DNA of 39,615 bases from Alphaproteobacteria bacterium (GTDB lineage Bacteria; Pseudomonadota; Alphaproteobacteria; JAEULC01). This document shows positions 1-8,437 of this stretch, in pieces. The notes beneath the pieces are model-generated. The model was not told where the DNA came from. It saw only the letters and a program-made list of their open reading frames with translations, and did no database searches. Position 1 is the first letter of the stretch, and each line of letters opens with the position of its first letter. The stretch covers positions 1 to 39,615 of the forward strand of contig JAKLKW010000065.1 in assembly GCA_023150455.1 (NCBI GenBank), written 5' to 3'. Position numbers and translations under genes: made by a program.

Positions 1-628
1 GCGACGGCGGAGCGGTCGGCAGCGTCGGTTGCGGCAGGCCCGGCTGCGTCGCAGCGGGTGCGGCCGCCGATGCCGCGGGCTTGCCCTCGGCCTCGGCGGG
101 TTTCGCGGCCTCGCCTTTCGGCGGCTCGGACTTGGCGACCTGCGCCGGCGGCGGCGGGCCGCCCGGCACGGTCGGCAGCTTCGGCTGCGTTGCGCCGGCG
201 CGCGCCATCGCGGCCCCCTGCACCGGGTCGCGGCGGATCACCTCGTCGGTGTAGCGCGCGTTCTGCCGGTCGGCGACCAGGCCCTTGGCCACTTCCTGGC
301 GCTGCGAGTCCTGCGACTGCCGGATCGGACGCGTCTGCGGCACGGAACCGAGATTGGGATAGGGCTGCTCCGTGCCGGGCGGATCGGTTGCCTCGGGCGT
401 GGCGCCCTCGGTCGCGACCTTGGGGTCGGCCTCGGCCGGCGGCGGCTTGTCGGTGCCGAAGTACCTGTCGAACCCGGCCGAGCAGCCGGCCAGCAGCAAG
501 GCGACGGCCACGGCCGCGCCGCCGTTGCGGAGCGCGGCGCTAAGGGTGTTGCGCGGCCGGCATTCCGACTGCACGTCCCGACGGTTCAAGTCCCGAAGGG
601 CAGCCGGATCGCCCTTTGCAGATTGCAT
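1..628 (-). CDS. Proline-rich lipoprotein, partial (left edge)
   Basis: The minus-strand frame is open to the window edge, so the C-terminus is missing. It encodes a hydrophobic stretch AAVAVALLLAGC ending in a clear lipobox (LLAGC), followed by a Pro/Ala/Glu-rich region containing YPNLGSVP and GLVADRQNARYTDEV. The YPNLxSVP...GLVADR pattern resembles the N-terminal part of alphaproteobacterial OmpA-family envelope lipoproteins, so an OmpA domain may lie beyond the edge; that is inference. The start is uncertain: ATG at 628 puts the lipobox cysteine at residue 49, while an in-frame GTG at 574 puts it near 31, a more usual length for a type II signal peptide. The gene is divergent from phaC, with about 190 bases between them that must hold both promoters. 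Confidence 0.6.
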   Translation of the reverse strand, partial: MQSAKGDPAALRDLNRRDVQSECRPRNTLSAALRNGGAAVAVALLLAGCSAGFDRYFGTDKPPPAEADPKVATEGATPEATDPPGTEQPYPNLGSVPQTRPIRQSQDSQRQEVAKGLVADRQNARYTDEVIRRDPVQGAAMARAGATQPKLPTVPGGPPPPAQVAKSEPPKGEAAKPAEAEGKPAASAAAPAATQPGLPQPTLPTAPPS

Positions 629-816
629 CGCCTCGGTCGTCCCGTCTCCGCCCCGCCCAATTTCCTGTGTTAAACCCCTCCGGCTTCGTGTAATACAACG
701 CCGCCCCGCCGGTTGTCCACAGACAAGCACGCGACCCCGGGAGGAAATTTCCCAAGTTCCACCGCGATTTCCGCTGTGGCCTTGGCACGGCACCTCACCA
801 TCGGACGACTTGAAGA

Positions 817-2625
817 ATGGCCGATCAACCCGGCACGCCCGTCAAGCTTCCCGACCCCGTGGAGCTCTCCAAGACCATGGCCGAGATCGCCGAGCGCAGC
901 CAGCGCCTGGTGACCGAGTTCCTCAAGCGGCAGGCGCCCGAGTCCCAGCTCGGCATGGCCGACCCGCTCAACATCGGCGGCGCCTTCCTCGAGATGACCG
1001 CGCGCATGATCGCCAACCCGGCGAAGCTGATGCAGGCGCAGTTCACCCTCTGGCAGGACTACATGACGCTGTGGCAGACGGCGACGCGCCGCTTCCTCGG
1101 CGAGGAGGCCTCGCCGGTGATCGAGCCGGCGCCGGAGGACCGCCGCTTCAAGGACACGGCCTGGGACGACAACGCCGTGTTCGACTACATCAAGCAGTCC
1201 TACCTGTTGACCGCGCGCTGGCTGCAGTCGACCGTGCGCAGCGTCGAGGGGCTCGACGACAAGACCGCGAAGAAGGTCGACTTCTACACGCGCCAGTTCG
1301 TCGACGCGATGGCGCCGAGCAACTTCGTCATGACCAACCCCGAGGTTATCCGCGCCACGATGGAGACCGGCGGCGAGAACCTGGTCAAGGGCCTGCAGAA
1401 CCTGCTCGGCGACCTCGAGCGCGGCAAGGGCAAGCTCAGCATCAAGATGACCGATTTCGAGGCCTTCGAGATCGGGCGCAACATCGCCGTCACGCCGGGC
1501 AAGGTGGTGTTCCAGACGCCGCTGATGCAGCTGATCCAGTACACGCCGACGACGGCGACGGTCATGAAGCGGCCGCTTTTGGTCATCCCGCCCTGGATCA
1601 ACAAGTACTACATCCTCGACCTGCGCGAGAAGAACTCGTTCGTCAAATGGGCGGTCGACCAGGGCATCACGGTCTTCGTCGTCTCCTGGGTCAATCCGGA
1701 CGAGAAGCTCGCCCAGATGACCTTCGAGGACTACATGCACCAGGGACCGCTCGCGGCGATGGAGGCGGTCAAGAAGGCGACCGGCGAGAAGTCGCTGAAC
1801 GTGATCGGCTACTGCCTCGGCGGCACGCTGCTCGCCGCGACCATGGCGTACCTGACGGCCAAGGGGCAGGACAAGCAGGTCGCCAGCACGACCTACTTCA
1901 CGACCATGGTCGACTTCGCCGAGGCCGGCGAGCTCGGCGTCTTCATCGACGAGGAGCAGCTCGCCTCGCTCGAGCAGCGCATGAGCGAGAAGGGCTATCT
2001 CGAAGGCACGGCGATGGCGACGACCTTCAACATGCTGCGCGCCAACGACCTGATCTGGTCGTTCGTCGTGAACAACTACCTGCTCGGCAAGGAGCCGTTC
2101 CCGTTCGACCTCTTGTACTGGAACGCCGACTCCACGCGCATGCCGGCGGCGATGCACTCGTTCTACCTCAGGCAGATGTACCAGGAGAACAAGCTGGTGC
2201 AGCCGGGCGGCATCACGCTCGACGGCGTGCCGATCGACCTCCGGCGCGTCCGGACGCCGACCTTCATCCTGTCGACGCGCGAGGACCACATCGCGCCGTG
2301 GCGGTCGACCTTTGCCGCGACGCAGCTCTACAAGGGGCCGGTCAGGTTCTGCCTCGCCGCCTCCGGCCACATCGCCGGCGTGGTCAACCCGCCGGCGGCG
2401 CAGAAATACGGCTACTGGGTCAGCGACGCGAAGAAGCTGCCGCCGAGCCCCGAGGAATGGCTGGCGACGGCGACGCAGAAGCACGGCTCGTGGTGGACCG
2501 AGTGGAAGGCATGGCTCGACCAGTTCGCCGACGGCGAGGCGCCGGCGCGGGCGCCCGGCAAGGGCAAGCTCAAGGCGATCGAGGACGCGCCGGGCGCCTA
2601 CGTCAAAGTCCGGCTGACGCACTGA
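817..2625 (+). CDS. phaC: Class I poly(3-hydroxyalkanoate) synthase PhaC
   Basis: This 602-residue cytosolic enzyme polymerises (R)-3-hydroxyacyl-CoA into storage polyester on granule surfaces. The length and the N-terminal domain (PLNIGGAFLEMTARM, LWQDYMTLW) fit class I synthases that work without PhaE or PhaR. The alpha/beta-hydrolase triad is visible: Cys333 in the lipase-like box GYCLGG, Asp490 in STREDHIAPW and His518 in ASGHIAGVVNPP. The conserved PPWINKYYILDL and FVVSWVNPD segments are also present. The ATG at 817 was chosen because it begins the family-like MADQPG N-terminus; the ribosome site before it is weak. No phaA, phaB or phasin gene is adjacent. A small unknown gene follows 16 bases downstream and is probably co-transcribed. 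Confidence 0.96.
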   Translation: MADQPGTPVKLPDPVELSKTMAEIAERSQRLVTEFLKRQAPESQLGMADPLNIGGAFLEMTARMIANPAKLMQAQFTLWQDYMTLWQTATRRFLGEEASPVIEPAPEDRRFKDTAWDDNAVFDYIKQSYLLTARWLQSTVRSVEGLDDKTAKKVDFYTRQFVDAMAPSNFVMTNPEVIRATMETGGENLVKGLQNLLGDLERGKGKLSIKMTDFEAFEIGRNIAVTPGKVVFQTPLMQLIQYTPTTATVMKRPLLVIPPWINKYYILDLREKNSFVKWAVDQGITVFVVSWVNPDEKLAQMTFEDYMHQGPLAAMEAVKKATGEKSLNVIGYCLGGTLLAATMAYLTAKGQDKQVASTTYFTTMVDFAEAGELGVFIDEEQLASLEQRMSEKGYLEGTAMATTFNMLRANDLIWSFVVNNYLLGKEPFPFDLLYWNADSTRMPAAMHSFYLRQMYQENKLVQPGGITLDGVPIDLRRVRTPTFILSTREDHIAPWRSTFAATQLYKGPVRFCLAASGHIAGVVNPPAAQKYGYWVSDAKKLPPSPEEWLATATQKHGSWWTEWKAWLDQFADGEAPARAPGKGKLKAIEDAPGAYVKVRLTH

Positions 2626-2641
2626 GGCACGCGGCACGGGC

Positions 2642-3082
2642 ATGCGCTTCGAGGTCCAGATCCGCGCATTCGAGGACGGCGGCCACGCCTTCGACCAGAG
2701 CGTGCGCTTCGAGCTCGGCGACACCGCCGTGCCGATCGACACCAGCCAGCGCCTGACCGACCAGTTCGCGCGCGGCTATCACGGCATCAAGGATCCGACG
2801 CCGGGCGACATCAACAACGTGATGTGCAACGAGCTGTTCCACCTGCTGCGCCAGCAGGCGCAGCCGGACGAGCAGCGCACGCTGTTCATCTCCGGCTGCC
2901 TCTTGCGGCTCTGCGCGCAGCCGGAGGACGGCGAGCAGTTCCGCGGGCTCGGCCGCCACCCGCAGGACGACGAGCGGCTGCTGCTGACGATCCGGCGCGA
3001 GAACCTGCCGGGCGGCCGCGCGCGCCACGCCTCGGTGTTCGTGCCGCTCGAGCCCGCGCTGCGGCCGCTGGGCACGGCTTGA
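2642..3082 (+). CDS. Small cytosolic protein of unknown function, phaC operon
   Basis: This 146-residue protein starts MRFEVQIRAFEDGG and was not recognised. It has no signal peptide or membrane segment. It is acidic, with mixed alpha/beta character, and includes the phrases YHGIKDPTPGDINNV and LFISGCLLRLCAQPEDG. The tail (RHASVFVPLEPALRPLG) looks like a beta-rich end. It begins 16 bases after the phaC stop on the same strand, so co-transcription and a link to polyester metabolism or granules are plausible but unproven. The downstream FkbM gene starts 41 bases later. Codon use matches its neighbours. The reading frame is supported by strong third-position GC; the function is unknown. Confidence 0.65.
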   Translation: MRFEVQIRAFEDGGHAFDQSVRFELGDTAVPIDTSQRLTDQFARGYHGIKDPTPGDINNVMCNELFHLLRQQAQPDEQRTLFISGCLLRLCAQPEDGEQFRGLGRHPQDDERLLLTIRRENLPGGRARHASVFVPLEPALRPLGTA

Positions 3083-3123
3083 CGGCGGTTCCCGCGATCC
3101 CCTCGACCCGCGAGGAGCGGGTC

Positions 3124-3822
3124 GTGGGTGCGCTGATCCCTCCCCGCCTCTACTGGCGCATCCGCGCCTGGCGCGGCTATTTCAAGGGCGAGGCCGAGCT
3201 CAAGCTGCTCAAGCACCTGATCGATCCCCGGCGCAACGCGGTCGACGCCGGCGCCAACAAGGGCGTCTACACCTATTTCCTCGCGCGTCGCGCGCGGCAC
3301 TGCTTCGCCTACGAGCCGAACCCGAAGATCCACGCGATCCTCGCGCGCGCCTGCCGCGGCGCCAACGTCACCGTGTCGAACGCCGCGCTCTCGGACAGGA
3401 GCGGCGAGGCGACGCTGATGGTGCCGATCCGCTCCGGCCGCATCTCCAACCAGACCGCCAGCTTGCGCGCCGACACCGCCGGCGCGGGCGCGCATCTCGA
3501 GGCCCCCGTCGCGACGCGCCGCCTCGACGACGAGCCGGTCGGCGACGTCGGCTTCATCAAGATCGACGTCGAGGGCTTCGAGCGCGCCGTGATCGAAGGC
3601 GCGCGCCAGACCATCGCGCGCTCGCGCCCCGTGCTGCTGGTCGAGATCGAGGAGAAGAACACCGGCCAGCCGCCCGAGCGCACGATCGAGTGGATCGAGG
3701 GCCTCGGCTACCGTGCGCTGTGTCTCAGGGACGGCGTGCTGACGGACGTCGCCCGCCTCGACCTCAAGGCCGAGATGGCGGCCGGCCGCTACATCTACAA
3801 TTTCGTGTTCCTGCCGCGCTGA
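3124..3822 (+). CDS. FkbM-family SAM-dependent methyltransferase
   Basis: This 232-residue protein has the FkbM methyltransferase fold. The SAM-binding motif I reads VDAGANKGVYTYFLA, followed by the acidic FAYEPNP strand. IKIDVEGFERAVIEGA and PVLLVEIEEKN are the classic FkbM motifs. Members O-methylate sugars or other small molecules; the substrate here is unknown. A longer frame is open upstream, but a GAGGAG ribosome site at 3112-3117 stands six bases before GTG 3124, and the homologous core begins just after, so that GTG was chosen. No glycan or polyketide genes are adjacent, so context does not identify the substrate. An imperfect inverted repeat follows the stop. Confidence 0.85.
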   Translation: MGALIPPRLYWRIRAWRGYFKGEAELKLLKHLIDPRRNAVDAGANKGVYTYFLARRARHCFAYEPNPKIHAILARACRGANVTVSNAALSDRSGEATLMVPIRSGRISNQTASLRADTAGAGAHLEAPVATRRLDDEPVGDVGFIKIDVEGFERAVIEGARQTIARSRPVLLVEIEEKNTGQPPERTIEWIEGLGYRALCLRDGVLTDVARLDLKAEMAAGRYIYNFVFLPR

Positions 3823-3829
3823 GCCCAAC

Positions 3830-3882
3830 GACAAGCTCAGGACGAAGCAACATCCTTCTTTATTCCTCGTCTTGGGCTTGTC
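3830..3882. terminator. Inverted repeat between convergent genes, probable bidirectional terminator
   Basis: Two 18-base arms (3830-3847 and 3865-3882) pair at 15 of 18 positions around a 17-base T-rich loop. It lies between the converging FkbM and Na/Pi transporter genes, where a two-way terminator is expected. The core (GACAAGC / GCTTGTC) recurs in other intergenic gaps of this window, so it may instead be a copy of a dispersed palindromic repeat. Confidence 0.5.
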
Positions 3883-3924
3883 GAAGAATGACGGCTCGCT
3901 CTCGCCGTCCACGCTCGCCGATCG

Positions 3925-5661
3925 TCAATCCGCGCCCTTGGCCTGGGCGTCGGCGGGGACCGCGGCTTCGCGCGACTCGGGCTCGGAGCCGCGGCCGGCG
4001 AAGGCGCGGCCGGCGGTGGTCTCGAGGCGGCTCGCGCGCAGCTCGCCCGCCTCCTCGAGGATCGGGTAGGCGACCGAGGTGATGTGCGAGTTGATGCGCT
4101 TGAAGTCGCGGATGATGTCGAGGTGCAGCGCGCTCGACTCCATCGACTCGAGCCGGTTGGCGCGCAGGCGGTTGAAGTGGTTCTCGCTGGCGTTGCGCTC
4201 GAGGTCGCGGAACTGCTCCTTCTCCTGCAGGAGCTTGCGCGCCATCTTGATGTCGCTCGACATGAACACGCCCATCGCCAGGCGCAGGTTGTCGACCAGC
4301 CGCGCGTGCATGTCGCGGATCTCGGCCAGGCCCTCGGGCGAGAAGTTGACCTGGCGCTTGATCTTCTTGGTGGCGAGCTCCATCAGGTTCTTGTCGATGA
4401 TGTCGCCGATATGCTCGAGGTTCGTGGTGAAGGCGATGGTCTCGATGCAGCGCCGGCGCTGGTCGTCGTCCATCGTCTCGCCGCTGAGCCGGGTCAGGTA
4501 CAGCTTGATCGCCTCGTGCAGCCCGTCGACGATGTCGTCCTCGCGCTCGATCGCGGCGGCGAGCTTGCGGTCGTCGGCCTCGAACGCCTCCATCGTGCGC
4601 TTGAGCATCGATTCGATCGCGTCGGCCATGCGCATGGTCTCGCGCGCGGCGCAGGCGAGCGCCACGGTCGGCATGTCGAGGGCCGAGGGATCGAGGTGCC
4701 GCGGGCGGCTGGGATCGGCCTCGGCCGGCCGGTCCGGCAGGAGCTTCTCGCACAGGCGCGCGACCGGCCGGGTCAGGCCGAAGAACAGCACGCAGAGGCC
4801 CAGGTTGAACGCGGTGTGGAAGTTGACCACCAGCCGCGCCGGGTCGCTCTCGAGCTGGCCGAGGATCGCCGGCGCGTAGGCGAGCAGCGGCAGCGCGATC
4901 ACCGCGCCCGCCAGGCGGAAGAAGGCGTTGCCCACCGGCACGCGCCGCGCGACGGGGTCCGAGCGCAGCGTGGTGACGACCGGCAGCAGGCCGCTGCCGA
5001 GATTGGCGCCGACCACGAGCGCGAGCGCGAAGGGAACGGTCACGAGGCCGGCGCCGGCCAGCGACACGATCAAGAGGATCACCGCCAGGCTCGAATAGGC
5101 GAGCATGGTGAGCGCCGCGGCGATCAGCACGCCCAGCAGCATGTCGCTGCCCAGCCCATGCAGCACCTCGATCACGGTCGGCGACTGGCGCAGCGGCACC
5201 GAGGCGGCGACGATGGCGGAGAGCGCGAGCAGCACCAGGCCGATGCCGATCGCGACGCGGCCGAGATCGTGCAGCCGCGTCGACGAGCCGACGGAGAAGC
5301 CGATCACGCCGCCCAGCACGAACAGCGGCCACAGCCAGGTGATCTTGAACGACAGCAGCTGCGCCACGAGGCTGGTGCCGAGGTCGGCGCCGAGCATGGT
5401 CGCCAGCGCCGGCCCGGCCGCGACCAGGCCCTTGCCGGCGAAGGACGACACCATCAGCGCCGTCGCCGTGCTGCTCTGCAGCACCAGCGTCGCGCCGAGG
5501 CCGGCGATGAGCGCCGTCAGCGGGCCGCCGAGACCCGCGCCGACCGCGCGCCGGAGCTTCGCGCCGTAAGCCCGCGTGATGCCGGTGCGCACCATCCTGA
5601 GGCCCCACAGCAGCAGCGCCGCGCCACCCAGGATTTGCAGAAGGATCGAGGTGCCGTTGAT
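3925..5661 (-). CDS. Na+/phosphate cotransporter family protein with PhoU-like tail
   Basis: This inner-membrane protein resembles the NptA/PNaS family, with two Na/Pi-cotransport repeats (LQSSTATALMVSS; LAYSSLAVILL) and about eight membrane segments over the first 300 residues. A cytosolic PhoU-like helical tail follows (roughly residues 330-530, with the phrases FTTNLEHIGDIIDKNLMEL and EKEQFRDLERNASENHF). It would take up, or under some conditions release, phosphate with sodium. The first ATG is at 5595, but the frame stays open upstream and encodes the expected first helix (LLQILGGAALLLWGLR). There, a GGGGAG ribosome site sits seven bases before an ATC codon at 5661; no ATG, GTG or TTG exists between the upstream stop and that point. 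The 5661 start is therefore a noncanonical-start proposal (578 residues); CTG at 5640 is another option. Confidence 0.85.
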   Translation of the reverse strand: MNGTSILLQILGGAALLLWGLRMVRTGITRAYGAKLRRAVGAGLGGPLTALIAGLGATLVLQSSTATALMVSSFAGKGLVAAGPALATMLGADLGTSLVAQLLSFKITWLWPLFVLGGVIGFSVGSSTRLHDLGRVAIGIGLVLLALSAIVAASVPLRQSPTVIEVLHGLGSDMLLGVLIAAALTMLAYSSLAVILLIVSLAGAGLVTVPFALALVVGANLGSGLLPVVTTLRSDPVARRVPVGNAFFRLAGAVIALPLLAYAPAILGQLESDPARLVVNFHTAFNLGLCVLFFGLTRPVARLCEKLLPDRPAEADPSRPRHLDPSALDMPTVALACAARETMRMADAIESMLKRTMEAFEADDRKLAAAIEREDDIVDGLHEAIKLYLTRLSGETMDDDQRRRCIETIAFTTNLEHIGDIIDKNLMELATKKIKRQVNFSPEGLAEIRDMHARLVDNLRLAMGVFMSSDIKMARKLLQEKEQFRDLERNASENHFNRLRANRLESMESSALHLDIIRDFKRINSHITSVAYPILEEAGELRASRLETTAGRAFAGRGSEPESREAAVPADAQAKGAD

Positions 5662-5710
5662 GGCCGTTCTCCCCGGGGTCGCCGCCCCAGGCGCGCCGTT
5701 TCGGACGGCG

Positions 5711-5728
5711 ACGTCACAAAACTGTCAT
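5711..5728. promoter_or_regulatory. Candidate Pho box upstream of Na/Pi transporter
   Basis: The sequence ACGTCAC-AAAA-CTGTCAT holds a perfect PhoB half-site (CTGTCAT), an A-rich four-base spacer, and a second half-site matching 5 of 7, with the expected 11-base period. It lies 50 bases before the proposed transporter start. The repeats point away from the transporter, unlike typical Pho boxes, which lowers confidence. Confidence 0.35.
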
Positions 5729-5879
5729 ATGCGGAAGCCCATCAATGAATCAGTTTTGCCCGCGGCGCAAGCAAACAATGCGATTCAAAGAAGGAATCTT
5801 CGCGGCAGGCCGCGCGGGCAAGCCGTCGAGAACCCGTCGGACGGCGAACGCGACGACCCGGCGCGCGGTTGCGCGGCCG

Positions 5880-6353
5880 TCACACAGTCGAGGGCGGAAC
5901 CCGGAGTCCGTATTCGCCGGCGGCGATCCAGAAGCGCTCGAGCCGGCGCAGCGAGGTGATCGCGCCGGTCAGATCCTGCTCGCTGGTGTAGCCGGGCGCG
6001 ATCTGGGTCAGATGCCGGTCGAACATTTCGTCCAGCGCCTTCCACAGCGTCAGGCCCTTGTCGGACAGCTTGACGCGGACCGAGCGGCGGTCGTGCGGCG
6101 AGCGCTCCTGCGACAGGTAGCCGTTCTCGACCATCTTGCGCACGTTGTACGAGACGTTGGAGCCGAGGTAGTAGCCGCGGTTGGTCAGCTCGCCGACGGT
6201 CAGGTCTTCCTCGCCGATGTTGTAGAGAATCAGTCCCTGGACGTTGTTGATGTCCTGGATGCCGCGGCGGTCCAGCTCGCCTTTGACGACTTCCAGGAAC
6301 TGGCGGTGCAGACGTTCGATCAGACGGATCGTTTCCAGATATGCGGCTTTCAC
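5880..6353 (-). CDS. MarR-family transcriptional regulator, LdtR-like
   Basis: This 157-residue winged-helix DNA-binding protein has the MarR layout: an N-terminal dimer helix (YLETIRLIERLHRQFLEVV), a helix-turn-helix (LTVGELTNRGYYLGSNVSYNVRKM, split here by a short turn), a wing (SPHDRRSVRVKL) and C-terminal dimer helices. The RGYYLGSNVSYN recognition helix recalls LdtR of Liberibacter and rhizobia, which controls L,D-transpeptidase and stress genes; that assignment is from memory of the family and moderate. It follows the valine-catabolic genes on the same strand after a 91-base AT-richer gap that probably carries its own promoter. Its targets cannot be read from context. Confidence 0.85.
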   Translation of the reverse strand: MKAAYLETIRLIERLHRQFLEVVKGELDRRGIQDINNVQGLILYNIGEEDLTVGELTNRGYYLGSNVSYNVRKMVENGYLSQERSPHDRRSVRVKLSDKGLTLWKALDEMFDRHLTQIAPGYTSEQDLTGAITSLRRLERFWIAAGEYGLRVPPSTV

Positions 6354-6444
6354 CCAAGCCCCCCGTCGAGGAAAAACCTCTCTAAGCCTCTTGCCCAGCA
6401 GGGTTTTGTTTACATCGGGGCCGGCCGGCCAGCAACGAAAAGTA

Positions 6445-7335
6445 TCAGCCTTTGCCTCTAATCATTTTGATAATCCCGGAAAAATCCAACGCGCCGTTGC
6501 CCGCGGCACAAAATAAACCATAGAGCGAGGCCGCCGCCGCGCCCAACGGCGTGCCAAGCCCCGCGCCCTGCGCCGCCTGCTGCGCCAGGCGCAGGTCCTT
6601 TACCATCATGTCGGCGGTGAAGCCCGGCCTGTAGTCGCGATTCGCCGGCGAGGTCGGCACCGGGCCGGGCACCGGACAATAGGTCGTCAGCGACCAGCAC
6701 TGGCCGGACGACTTCGCGGCGATGTCGAACAGCTTCTGCTTGTCCAGCCCCAGCTTCTCCGCCAGCACGAAGGCTTCGCCGACGGCGATCATCGAGATGC
6801 CCAGGATCATGTTGTTGCAGATCTTGGCGGCCTGGCCGGCGCCGGCGGCGCCGGCATGCACCACGGTCTTGCCCATGCACTTGAGGATCGGCTCGGCGCG
6901 CGCGAAGGCCGCTTCCTCGCCGCCGACCATGAAGGTGAGCGTCGCGGCCTCGGCGCCGACCGTGCCGCCGGAGACCGGCGCGTCGAGCATGGCGAGGCCC
7001 TTGGCCTTGGCCGCCGCCGCGACGGCGCGCGCCGAATCGACGTCGATCGTCGAGCAGTCGATCAGGAGCGTCCCCGCCCCGGCCGAATCAAGCACGCCAT
7101 CCTTGCCGGTATAGACCTGCCGCACGTGCTGACCGGCCGGCAGCATCGACACCACGGCCTCGACACCCTTGGCCGCCTCGCCGGCCGAGGCGGCGACGCC
7201 GGCGCCCGCCTTCCCCGCCGCGTCCGTGGCCGCCGCCGACAGGTCGAACGCCTTCACCTGGTGCCCGGCCTTCAACAGGTTGCGCGCCATCGGCCCGCCC
7301 ATGTTGCCGAGGCCGACGAATCCGATCGAAGCCAT
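6445..7335 (-). CDS. mmsB: 3-hydroxyisobutyrate dehydrogenase
   Basis: This NAD+-dependent enzyme of valine breakdown oxidises 3-hydroxyisobutyrate to methylmalonate semialdehyde. The 296-residue length is typical. The N-terminal Rossmann motif is GFVGLGNMGGPMARNL, the substrate-binding DAPVSGGTVGA follows near residue 118, and the catalytic lysine is Lys171 in AGQAAKICNN. The C-terminal CWSLTTYCPVPGPVP segment is characteristic of the true 3-hydroxyisobutyrate enzymes rather than tartronate semialdehyde reductases. It starts 18 bases after the hydrolase gene that makes its substrate, so the two are surely one operon. The next pathway enzyme, methylmalonate-semialdehyde dehydrogenase (mmsA), is not in the window. 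Confidence 0.94.
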   Translation of the reverse strand: MASIGFVGLGNMGGPMARNLLKAGHQVKAFDLSAAATDAAGKAGAGVAASAGEAAKGVEAVVSMLPAGQHVRQVYTGKDGVLDSAGAGTLLIDCSTIDVDSARAVAAAAKAKGLAMLDAPVSGGTVGAEAATLTFMVGGEEAAFARAEPILKCMGKTVVHAGAAGAGQAAKICNNMILGISMIAVGEAFVLAEKLGLDKQKLFDIAAKSSGQCWSLTTYCPVPGPVPTSPANRDYRPGFTADMMVKDLRLAQQAAQGAGLGTPLGAAAASLYGLFCAAGNGALDFSGIIKMIRGKG

Positions 7336-7353
7336 GTCCGTTCCTCCCGATGC

Positions 7354-8424
7354 TCAGCCGATCTGCAGGTCGCCGTCCTTGGGCGGCGCGAAGTGCCGTT
7401 CCACCGCCGCGTCGTCGACCTCGCCCAGCGTGGCGGGGCGCCATTTCGGCGCGTTGTCCTTCTCGATCACGATCGCGCGCACGCCCTCGTAGAAGTCGTG
7501 GCCGGCGATACAGGCCTGGGTCAGGCGGTACTCCATCGTCAGGTCCTCCGCCAGGCTCATGAAGGCGGCGGCGCGCAGTTGGCGGTGCGTGATCTTCAGG
7601 CTGGTCGGCGACTTCGTCAGGATGACGGCGCGCTGCTGGCGGGCCCATTCGGAATGGTCACCGGCCGACCCGTCGGCCGTCAGCGCGTCGAGGATCGCCT
7701 CGACCGAGCCGGCGGCGAAGCACCGGTCGATGGTCGCGCGGTGGGGCGCGATCGGCGCCTCGCCCGCCGCGACGGTGAATCCGGCCAGCACGCGATTGAC
7801 GGCGCCATGGGCGTTGCGGCCATAGTCGGCGCCGGCCAGGGCCTCGATCAGCGCCGCGATCTCCGCCCCGGCGACGGCGTGCGTCGCAACGCCGCAATGG
7901 AGCGCGTCGGCCGCCTTCAGCCGCGCGCCGGTCAGCGCCAGGTACATGCCGGTCTCGCCCGGGCAGCGCGGCAGGAAATAGCCGCCGCCGACGTCGGGAA
8001 ACAGGCCGATGCCGGTCTCGGGCATGGCGAACAGGGTGCGCTCGGTCGCGATACGGTGCGAGCCGTGCACCGACAGGCCGACGCCGCCGCCCATGGTGAT
8101 GCCGTCGATCAGCGCCACGTGCGGTTTCGCCATCGCGTGGATGCGGTGATTGAGCGCGTATTCCTCGCGGAAGAAGTCGCGCGTCAGCCGGTCGCCCGCC
8201 TTGCCGGCGTCGTGGATGGCGCGGATGTCGCCGCCGGCGCAGAAGGCGCGCTCGCCCGCGCCGCGCAGGACTACCGCCTTGACCTCGGGGTCGTGCTCCC
8301 AGGCGTCGAGCCGGCGCCAATAGGCGCGGATCATCGGCAGGGTCAGCGCGTTGAGCGCCAGCGGCCGGTTGAGCGTCGCGAGACCGATCGCGCCGCGCCG
8401 TTCGAGCAGGATGTCGTGGGTCAT
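7354..8424 (-). CDS. 3-hydroxyisobutyryl-CoA hydrolase
   Basis: This 356-residue crotonase-fold enzyme frees 3-hydroxyisobutyrate from its CoA ester in valine catabolism. Oxyanion-hole segments are CAGGD (residues 62-66) and MGGGVG (111-116). The hydrolase-type active-site region MPETGIGLFPDVGGGYFLPR carries Glu136 and Asp144. Its length exceeds ordinary enoyl-CoA hydratases (about 260) by the helical C-terminal extension found in this hydrolase family, including SLKITHRQLR and FYEGVRAIVIEKD. Genes for the acyl-CoA dehydrogenase (13 bases upstream) and the dehydrogenase acting on its product (18 bases downstream) fix its role. The methacrylyl-CoA hydratase step between them has no gene in this operon. 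Confidence 0.93.
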   Translation of the reverse strand: MTHDILLERRGAIGLATLNRPLALNALTLPMIRAYWRRLDAWEHDPEVKAVVLRGAGERAFCAGGDIRAIHDAGKAGDRLTRDFFREEYALNHRIHAMAKPHVALIDGITMGGGVGLSVHGSHRIATERTLFAMPETGIGLFPDVGGGYFLPRCPGETGMYLALTGARLKAADALHCGVATHAVAGAEIAALIEALAGADYGRNAHGAVNRVLAGFTVAAGEAPIAPHRATIDRCFAAGSVEAILDALTADGSAGDHSEWARQQRAVILTKSPTSLKITHRQLRAAAFMSLAEDLTMEYRLTQACIAGHDFYEGVRAIVIEKDNAPKWRPATLGEVDDAAVERHFAPPKDGDLQIG

Positions 8425-8437
8425 CGTCCGGGTTCTG

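Noticed and set aside
372..2756. Long open frames overlapping phaC on both strands
   Set aside because: PhaC motifs in the chosen frame are unambiguous; the others are compositional shadows.
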